Shown in pieces: positions 58,088 through 64,000 of a DNA stretch of 64,000 bases. The stretch is taken from the NCBI RefSeq assembly GCF_021742065.1, contig NZ_JAKKIE010000020.1, forward strand, positions 1-64,000, in the 5' to 3' direction. This stretch comes from Rhizorhapis sp. SPR117 (GTDB lineage Bacteria; Pseudomonadota; Alphaproteobacteria; Sphingomonadales; Sphingomonadaceae). The position numbers and the translations under genes are program-made. Within the stretch, counting starts at the first letter, position 1. Each line of letters begins with the position of its first letter. The notes below the pieces were generated by a model that worked only from the letters and a program-made list of their open reading frames with translations, ran no database searches and was not told where the DNA came from.

Positions 58088-60178
58088 ATGACCAAATTGC
58101 CCCAATCGTCCCCCAAGCCGCCTGTCGCCCAACAGCGCCCTTACAGTTATGAATGTCATGGCTATAAAGTGGAGGACCCCTGGTTCTGGCTGAAGGACCC
58201 GGCTTATCCAAAGGTGGAGGACAAGGACGTCCTTGCCTATCTGAACGCCGAAAACAGCTATTTCGAAACAGCGATGCAGCCGCACAAGGCGCTGACCGAT
58301 ACGATCTTTCAGGAAATGAAAGGCCGCATCAAGGAAGACGATAGCAGCGTTCCGCAAAAGGACGGCGACTGGACCTATTGGCGCGAATTCGAAACCGGCG
58401 CGCAATATCGCAAATGGTACAGGCGGCCCATTGCGGGGGGAGAAGCGCAGCTCATACTGGATGAACCGGCATTGGCGGCTGGTAAGGACTATTTCCGGCT
58501 GGGCGCGATTTCGGTCAGCCCGGACGGGCGTTATCTGGCTTATGCCATTGACGATAACGGGTCCGAACGGTTCGAAGCGCGGGTGCGTGACCTGTTCACC
58601 GGCGAAATGCTGCCCGATGTCATTCCCGGCACACTGTCCTCGCTCGTCTGGACGTCGGACAATCGGGGGTTTCTTTATGGTCTGGCCAATGAAAACTGGC
58701 GCACCGACAATGCCCGCCTGCATTGGCTGGGCGATCCGATTGAAAAGGATGTAGAGATATTCCACGAGGCGGATGAGGGCTTTCGCGTCGGTGTGGGTCT
58801 GACCAGTTCGGAAAAATGGATTACCATTTCATCGGGCGATCACGTGACCAGCGAAATCTGGCTGTTGCCCGCCCACGATCCGTTGGCAAAGCCGTTGCTG
58901 GTCTCGGCACGGCAGGTGGGCCGCGAATATGATGTGGATGAGCATGAGGGCACACTGTTCATCCACACCAACGACACCAGTCCCAATTTCCGCCTCGCCA
59001 CCGCCAGCATCGATGCGCCCGGCGAATGGCAGGAACTGATCCCCGCATCGCCGCATTTCTACATGACCGATGTGACCAATTTCAAAAATTTCTATGTGGT
59101 CGAAGGGCGCGAGGACGGGCTGGATCAGATCGAAATTCGCGATTACGCCACCAACACGCCCAAACGCATTCCCTTTCCAGAGGCAAGCTATGTCGCCGGG
59201 TTGGACGATAATCCGGATTATGACGTGACGAAGCTGCGCGTCGGTTATGAATCGATGGTCACGCCCGATACCATCTATGACTATCATCTCGATAGCGGAG
59301 AGCTGGAAGTTCTGAAGGTTCAGGAAATTCCTTCAGGCTATGATGCGTCGAAATACGCGACCGAGCGGTTTCACGTGACAGCACGTGACGGGACGGAGAT
59401 TCCCGTGTCGGTGGTCTATGCCAAGAGCTTCAAAAAGGACGGCAAAGACCCATTGCACCTCTATAGCTATGGGGCTTATGGTTATGCCGTGCCGCCGGGC
59501 TTTTCGACCAATAGGCTGTCGTTGCTCGACCGGGGGTTTGCCTATGCCATTGCCCATATTCGCGGCGGGGATGATCTGGGCCAGCAATGGTATCTGGATG
59601 GCAAGCTGGAAAAGCGCACCAATACGTTCAACGATTTTGTCGATGTGGCCAAAGGCCTGATCGAGCGGAAATTCACCAGCGCCGGATGCATCAGCATTTC
59701 TGGCGGCTCTGCGGGCGGCGAGTTGATGGGTGCAGTGGCCAATTCCGACCCTGAACTTTGGGGTGCGGTGGTGGCGCATGTGCCCTTTGTCGACGTGCTC
59801 AACACGATGCTGGATGAAAGCCTGCCGCTGACGCCGGGCGAATGGCCCGAATGGGGCAACCCGATCACGGACAGAGCAGCGTTCGAACTGATCCGCAGCT
59901 ATTCCCCCTATGATCAGGTGCGCGCTCAGGCCTATCCCCCGATGATGCTGACCGGAGGTCTCAATGATCCGCGCGTGACCTATTGGGAGCCAGCGAAGTG
60001 GGCTGCGAAACTGCGCGCGATGAGGACGGACGACAATATTTTGTTGCTTAAAACCAATATGGGCGCTGGCCATGGCGGCAAGTCGGGACGGTTCGATTCA
60101 CTGGAAGAGGACGCCGAAGAAATGGCGTTCATCCTATGGCAAATGGGTGTGGCGGAATCGCCCTTGGATCAGGCCTGA
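58088..60178 (+). CDS. ptrB: Oligopeptidase B (S9A serine peptidase)
   Basis: This cytosolic peptidase cleaves short peptides after Arg or Lys. The 696-residue protein has an N-terminal beta-propeller (D-P-W-F-W-L-K-D near residue 36) and a C-terminal hydrolase domain. The Ser is in S-G-G-S-A-G-G-E, the Asp in G-L-N-D-P-R-V-T-Y-W-E, and the His in G-A-G-H-G-G-K-S-G-R. That pattern is oligopeptidase B rather than prolyl endopeptidase. I chose the ATG at 58088. Its last ten bases overlap the end of the convergent hydrolase gene. Confidence 0.93.
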   Translation: MTKLPQSSPKPPVAQQRPYSYECHGYKVEDPWFWLKDPAYPKVEDKDVLAYLNAENSYFETAMQPHKALTDTIFQEMKGRIKEDDSSVPQKDGDWTYWREFETGAQYRKWYRRPIAGGEAQLILDEPALAAGKDYFRLGAISVSPDGRYLAYAIDDNGSERFEARVRDLFTGEMLPDVIPGTLSSLVWTSDNRGFLYGLANENWRTDNARLHWLGDPIEKDVEIFHEADEGFRVGVGLTSSEKWITISSGDHVTSEIWLLPAHDPLAKPLLVSARQVGREYDVDEHEGTLFIHTNDTSPNFRLATASIDAPGEWQELIPASPHFYMTDVTNFKNFYVVEGREDGLDQIEIRDYATNTPKRIPFPEASYVAGLDDNPDYDVTKLRVGYESMVTPDTIYDYHLDSGELEVLKVQEIPSGYDASKYATERFHVTARDGTEIPVSVVYAKSFKKDGKDPLHLYSYGAYGYAVPPGFSTNRLSLLDRGFAYAIAHIRGGDDLGQQWYLDGKLEKRTNTFNDFVDVAKGLIERKFTSAGCISISGGSAGGELMGAVANSDPELWGAVVAHVPFVDVLNTMLDESLPLTPGEWPEWGNPITDRAAFELIRSYSPYDQVRAQAYPPMMLTGGLNDPRVTYWEPAKWAAKLRAMRTDDNILLLKTNMGAGHGGKSGRFDSLEEDAEEMAFILWQMGVAESPLDQA

Positions 60179-60858
60179 AGCGCGCGGAAAATGGCTGCGA
60201 TTGAATCTGGTGCAGTCGTAAATCCCATATGGCCGCAGCCAACCTCGATAGCCACATCACTTTCATGCGGCAGCCCGCGAGCGCAATGACGGTCAACCAC
60301 GCCGTCATTGCGCGACCAGATGGCATAAGTTGGGACGGGCGGCTTTTCCGTGAGCTTGACCGGGAGCGGGGGCGCATCGACGCGATGGCCGGCGATCAGT
60401 TCATATATCCGCCAGGCATGATTGGCGCGAAGGTCCCCGGAAAAAGGTGTGCCGAGCGTGATGACCCTCGCTATGCGATCCCGTGCATGTTTGGCATATT
60501 CCCGCGCGATCAGGCCGCCAAGGCTCCATCCGATCAGCGTGACAGGACCCGCATTGACATGTTGTATCTCGTCCATTCGCTGGTCGATGCGGTACAGAAT
60601 ATCGCCGCGAATGCCGAAATTGCGCCCCAGACCCCAGCCATGGCTACGATAATTGGCGGCATTCAGCGTTCGGCGCAGCATGACCGTTGAACCGTCCGCA
60701 GCCAGAAATCCCGGAACCACCAGAACATTGTGGCCCTGTCCATCATGGTCCGTCCTGAGCGCAGGTCCGATTCGTCCGCCCCGGCGCAAATCAGCGAGCG
60801 CGCGCACTTCACGCAGCAACAGATTCAGCGGCGGCGCGGAAAATGCCGCCGGCTCCAT
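60169..60858 (-). CDS. Alpha/beta hydrolase
   Basis: The protein has 229 residues from the ATG at 60858, or 239 from a GTG at 60888. The nucleophile elbow is G-W-S-L-G-G, preceded by V-V-P-G-F-L-A-A-D-G. Later N-D-G-V-V-D and C-G-H-M-G-F supply the probable Asp and His. The profile resembles esterase/lipase-like hydrolases that use G-W-S-L-G-G, but the substrate is unknown. Between its start and hemD lie about 150 bases with AT-rich sequence and no gene. Confidence 0.82.
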   Translation of the reverse strand: MEPAAFSAPPLNLLLREVRALADLRRGGRIGPALRTDHDGQGHNVLVVPGFLAADGSTVMLRRTLNAANYRSHGWGLGRNFGIRGDILYRIDQRMDEIQHVNAGPVTLIGWSLGGLIAREYAKHARDRIARVITLGTPFSGDLRANHAWRIYELIAGHRVDAPPLPVKLTEKPPVPTYAIWSRNDGVVDRHCARGLPHESDVAIEVGCGHMGFTTAPDSIAAIFRALQA

Positions 60859-61015
60859 CTTTTGATCTGATGACAGTGACAATCGCACGACAGTTCCATG
60901 ACCTGTTTGCTACAATTACACTTTTATTACAGTGTAAAGCTGAACGTGTCATTGCTGAATGCGACAAATGGCTGTGCCGGTCCGACACAATCATAAGAGA
61001 AGGTCGGGAATAGCC

Positions 61016-62623
61016 TTAGGGTGCGAGCGGGGAGGGCTGGTCGATGGTACTGCCGTCGGTTGCGCGCAGTTGGCGCGGTTCAAGAATGGCGGCTGTTTCA
61101 ATCAGGTCGAGCGCGCGTCGCGCCTCAATGTAGCGCCTTGCCTGCTCCATCCATTTTCCGCCCGATGCGCGCCCCGGCATCCGCGATACTTCGGCCAGCG
61201 CGGCGTCGGCGCGCCCCGCCTCCAGCAAGCGCTTTGCCCGGGCCAGCCGTCGTTCAGGCAATGCAGACGGCGTTGTCGCTTCCCGAAAGACTACAAGATG
61301 CCCCACCTCGCGCTTGATATCGGCCCACCAATTCTGGCTTCGTCCTCTGCCGACGAGTTCAGTCCCAATCTCATCCAGTCCGGCCTGCAAATCCTGCAAC
61401 GTCACAGGTTCATGCGCGGCATTGATGATAGTAGCGACCGCGCGCGGCTGCGCCTGACCAAAACGCAGGCGCAATTGTCCCTCGATATAGCCGAGCGTAG
61501 CGCCGGTATCGAGGGCACGGCGAGCGGCAAAGGCGATCAGCAGCCCTTCGGCCCGGGCGGCGTTGCCTGACGCGGCCTGCGCCTGCACATTGACGCGCGA
61601 AATCCGGTCTTCCAGCTCAGCGACCCGCATGTTGAGCGCCTGAGCATGGTTTTGCGGCAATACCTCATCGGACGGTTTTCCCGCCCCGGCGTTTTTTGCA
61701 GCAGTGCCGTTAACGGAAGACTTCGCATCCATCCCGGAATTATGTCCGCTGACGGTAGCTTGTTCCTTTTCAGCCCAGCTATCCCAGCGGGTCATCACCC
61801 ATCCCATTGCGGCAAGGCCACCGACAAAGGCAAGAGCCAGCATGATTGCCATGTTTCGGATGTTATATTTGCCCTTTGCCGGGTTTCCGATGGTCTCATG
61901 ATCACGGCCCATTATCGTCGTATTTCCCTCATAGAAATCGTCGGAGCCTTTTTTGCACAAAGTGGTCGCGAGAGCCAGTAATGCTTCGTCATTGGGCTGT
62001 GCGGCTGCCGTAGCTGATCCCCATCCCTGGCCCGCCTGTTGCAGCACTGCCGGGCTGAGCGCGACCAGGTGCAGTTTGCGCCGTTCCATCATCGGCACCA
62101 GCGTTGCAAGTCGCTGCCCGGCGCGTGGTGAATGGATCAGGGCAACGGCTTCCGCTGGCATGGCTGCGGCCAACCCTTCGGCATCGCCTGCCTCTACCGC
62201 TTCGTAGACAATCCGCTGCACGATGACGAGTGACCTCGGGTTGGTGGGACGCCTGTCCCGACCGCAGGGGTGAAAAACCCTGCTATGTCCTCGTTCTGCA
62301 ATGATTTCCAAAACTGCTTGCGCGCCCGACTGACCGACAGCGGCAATATTGAAGCCGTGTGCGCGGGCGGCGTCCGCAGAAGTTTGGCCGACGGCAAAGA
62401 CCGGCAAGTGCCGATAAAGTTCCAGGTTGGCCCCGCCGTGGCGCACGGCGTTGGCGCTGGTCAGCATTATGGCTTCGAAATCAGCCGGATCAGGCGCCTC
62501 CCAAGCGCATGGATGCACTTCAAACAAGGGATAGCAAATGGCGCGGAGACCCAATTCTTCCGCCCGCCGCGCGGTCACAGATGCACCCGGTTCGGGCCGA
62601 AGGATCAGTAATGGCAGGGTCAT
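61016..62623 (-). CDS. hemD: Uroporphyrinogen-III synthase fused to a mitofilin-like membrane protein
   Basis: Residues 1 to about 230 look like HemD, which closes hydroxymethylbilane to uroporphyrinogen III. Typical parts are L-R-P-E-P-G-A, L-T-S-A-N-A-V-R and H-P-C-G. Without a stop the frame continues into a membrane helix (about 259-278), a polar linker and a short coiled coil (about 328-350). The C-terminal helical region to residue 535 resembles alphaproteobacterial mitofilin/Mic60-like proteins. Those are normally separate genes beside hemC-hemD. An internal ATG at 61912 (residue 238), with GAGGGA upstream, may also start the second part alone. It overlaps hemC by four bases. Confidence 0.8.
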   Translation of the reverse strand: MTLPLLILRPEPGASVTARRAEELGLRAICYPLFEVHPCAWEAPDPADFEAIMLTSANAVRHGGANLELYRHLPVFAVGQTSADAARAHGFNIAAVGQSGAQAVLEIIAERGHSRVFHPCGRDRRPTNPRSLVIVQRIVYEAVEAGDAEGLAAAMPAEAVALIHSPRAGQRLATLVPMMERRKLHLVALSPAVLQQAGQGWGSATAAAQPNDEALLALATTLCKKGSDDFYEGNTTIMGRDHETIGNPAKGKYNIRNMAIMLALAFVGGLAAMGWVMTRWDSWAEKEQATVSGHNSGMDAKSSVNGTAAKNAGAGKPSDEVLPQNHAQALNMRVAELEDRISRVNVQAQAASGNAARAEGLLIAFAARRALDTGATLGYIEGQLRLRFGQAQPRAVATIINAAHEPVTLQDLQAGLDEIGTELVGRGRSQNWWADIKREVGHLVVFREATTPSALPERRLARAKRLLEAGRADAALAEVSRMPGRASGGKWMEQARRYIEARRALDLIETAAILEPRQLRATDGSTIDQPSPLAP

Positions 62624-63561
62624 ACGGTAAACAGAGCGCGCAATTCGGGACTGGCGCGTTCCAGAAGAGTGTCGGCCAATGTCGCCGCGCTCTTTTCATC
62701 GCCTCGGGCAAGGCGTACCTCGCCAGAGACGTGCTCACGCCCGTCAAGGGTGAGAATTTCGGCTTTCAGCAGGATCTTGTCACCCTCTATGCGTGCTAGT
62801 GCCGCCATCGGTGAATGACATCCGGCACCCAGACCCAGTAACAAGGCGCGTTCGGCCCGCACGCAGTCGCTGGTGTCGACATGATCTATGGCGGCGAGTA
62901 GCCCGCGAACATGGCTATTGCTGGCCAATGCCTCAATTCCCACCGCGCCTTGCGCCGGTGCGGGCAGGATAGTGTCAACGGGAATATCATGCCCTACGTC
63001 GTCCTGACCCAGCCGGATCAATCCCGCCGCTGCCAATAATGTAGCATGGGCCTCCCCCGCTTCTACCTTCCGGAGGCGGGTCGCCACGTTGCCGCGAAAC
63101 AGCACAATGGAAAGGTCGGGTCGCAAGCGCAAAAGCTGGGCGGTGCGGCGCGGTGAACTTGTGCCGACCTTTGCGCCCTGGGGCAGAGCGTCAATGCTGT
63201 GTGCGCCGATCAGCCGATCTTGCACATCGGCGCGGGGCAGCATCGCGGCGATGACGATGTCTTCGGGTCGGATGGTTTCGACGTCCTTCATGCTATGCAC
63301 CGAAAAATCGATCACACCTTCGCCCAGCGCGCGGTCGAGTTCCTTGGTCCAGAGAGCCTTGCCGCCGATTTCCGCCAATGGCCGGTCTTGAATCCGGTCG
63401 CCATCGGTCCGCACGGTCACTATATCGATGGCGCCTTCGTCCCATCCATGTGTAGTCCGTAGCGCGGCCGCCACCATATGCGCCTGGACCAGCGCCAGCG
63501 GAGACCCTCTGGTGCCAAGGCGCAGGGGTCTGGAGAGCGGCGGATTGTCGGCATGGGTCAT
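62620..63561 (-). CDS. hemC: Porphobilinogen deaminase (hydroxymethylbilane synthase)
   Basis: This enzyme links four porphobilinogens to hydroxymethylbilane on a covalent dipyrromethane cofactor. The 313-residue protein has L-R-L-G-T-R-G-S-P-L-A-L-V-Q near the start, F-S-V-H-S-M-K-D, G-T-S-S-P-R-R and G-N-V-A-T-R. The cofactor Cys is in L-G-A-G-C-H-S-P. The ATG at 63561 is used, and an extension to 63606 would touch tsaD. It is coupled to hemD, its direct successor in the pathway. Confidence 0.96.
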   Translation of the reverse strand: MTHADNPPLSRPLRLGTRGSPLALVQAHMVAAALRTTHGWDEGAIDIVTVRTDGDRIQDRPLAEIGGKALWTKELDRALGEGVIDFSVHSMKDVETIRPEDIVIAAMLPRADVQDRLIGAHSIDALPQGAKVGTSSPRRTAQLLRLRPDLSIVLFRGNVATRLRKVEAGEAHATLLAAAGLIRLGQDDVGHDIPVDTILPAPAQGAVGIEALASNSHVRGLLAAIDHVDTSDCVRAERALLLGLGAGCHSPMAALARIEGDKILLKAEILTLDGREHVSGEVRLARGDEKSAATLADTLLERASPELRALFTV

Positions 63562-63605
63562 ATCGTTGCTTGCTCTAATCCTTGTGCGCGGTAGAGGGAA
63601 GGGCA

Positions 63606-64000
63606 ATGACGATCATATTGGGCCTTGAATCCAGTTGCGACGAGACGGCGGCTGCGCTTGTGACCGCGGACCGGCGGATATTGGCGCACAAGCTGGCGAC
63701 GCAAGAGGCCGAACACCGGCCCTATGGCGGGGTGGTGCCCGAAATCGCGGCGCGCGCGCATGTCGAGATGCTGACGCCATTGATAAAGGCGGTTTTTGAT
63801 GAGGCGGGACTCGCGCTCGCCGATGTCGATGCCATCGCTGCAACTGCTGGCCCTGGTCTGATTGGCGGGGTGATGGTGGGGCTTGTCACCGGAAAGGCGC
63901 TTAGCCTTGCGTCGGGAAAGCCGCTGGTCGCTGTCAATCATCTGGAAGGGCATGCGTTATCACCGCGCCTCGTCGATCCATCGCTGGAATTTCCTTATTT
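63606..64000 (+). CDS. tsaD: tRNA N6-threonylcarbamoyladenosine transferase TsaD, 5' part
   Basis: TsaD transfers the threonylcarbamoyl group to A37 of ANN-decoding tRNAs. Only the first 131 codons lie in the window. They start [29 protein letters not shown] follows, and the metal-binding N-H-L-E-G-H motif is near residue 117. The GGAAGGG site precedes the ATG. It is divergent from hemC with 44 bases between the starts, so the two promoters must overlap. Confidence 0.96.
   Translation, partial: MTIILGLESSCDETAAALVTADRRILAHKLATQEAEHRPYGGVVPEIAARAHVEMLTPLIKAVFDEAGLALADVDAIAATAGPGLIGGVMVGLVTGKALSLASGKPLVAVNHLEGHALSPRLVDPSLEFPY

Noticed and set aside
57989..58765. N-terminal extension of the pepP frame on the minus strand
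   Set aside because: It lies antisense over the intact ptrB gene. The ATG at 57988 with AAGGAA fits the family start.

Overview
The window is a gene-dense chromosomal segment from an alphaproteobacterium, most likely a sphingomonad (Sphingobium/Sphingomonas-like). The evidence is the moderately high GC content, the BamF-type lipoprotein, the DUF3297 protein, the hemC-hemD-mitofilin arrangement, the RNase E with an acidic insert in its S1 domain, and small palindromic elements of the kind common in this order. Almost everything is housekeeping, and many genes are translationally coupled through ATGA-type overlaps. No rRNA, tRNA, CRISPR array, transposase or prophage was seen.

Layout. 0.2-7.4 kb (+): purE-purK, folA, ribF, ileS, lspA and bamF. 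7.5-12.1 kb (+): pyrD-ggt and an acyl-CoA ligase. 12.1-13.7 kb (-): gloA-gloB, then a small lipoprotein. 13.8 kb (+): a SIMPL-domain protein. 14.8-15.9 kb (-): an AT-richer accessory pair, a DUF3800 protein and a small unnamed protein whose frame is broken. 16.1-17.7 kb (-): an alpha/beta hydrolase and a TPR protein. 17.8-20.5 kb (+): thrS and infC. 20.7-26.0 kb (-): msrA with a coupled small membrane protein, DUF72, a GFA-family protein, an aspartate aminotransferase and pabB-pabC. 26.2-28.8 kb (+): rpsM-rpsK-rpoA-rplQ with strong terminators.

28.9-31.1 kb (+): a frameshifted prolyl oligopeptidase. 31.1-36.9 kb (-): rne, an M48 protease and a DsbA-like protein with an unusual long N-terminus. 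37.4-43.9 kb (+): an amidase, PBP1A, prfB, a lipoprotein methyltransferase and maiA. 43.9-46.8 kb: an AraC regulator (-), an Arg-rich lipoprotein (+) and an isoaspartyl peptidase (-). 46.9-56.1 kb (+): ispG, ftsK, lolA, xth-ribA-L,D-transpeptidase, typA and DUF3297. 56.2-60.9 kb: divergent pepP and ptrB, then an alpha/beta hydrolase. 61.0-64.0 kb: hemC and a fused hemD/mitofilin-like gene (-), divergent from tsaD (+), which runs off the window.

Functional themes are purine, folate, riboflavin, pyrimidine, isoprenoid and heme synthesis; translation (two tRNA synthetases, IF3, RF2, RNAP alpha, ribosomal proteins, TypA); and envelope biogenesis (LspA, BamF, LolA, PBP1A, amidase, L,D-transpeptidase, FtsK, M48 and DsbA-like proteins). 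The least ordinary items are the DUF3800 cassette, the HemD-mitofilin fusion, a probable AUA start for infC, the structured rne leader, the DsbA-like protein with about 300 extra cytoplasmic residues, and two apparent single-base frameshifts that need read-level confirmation.
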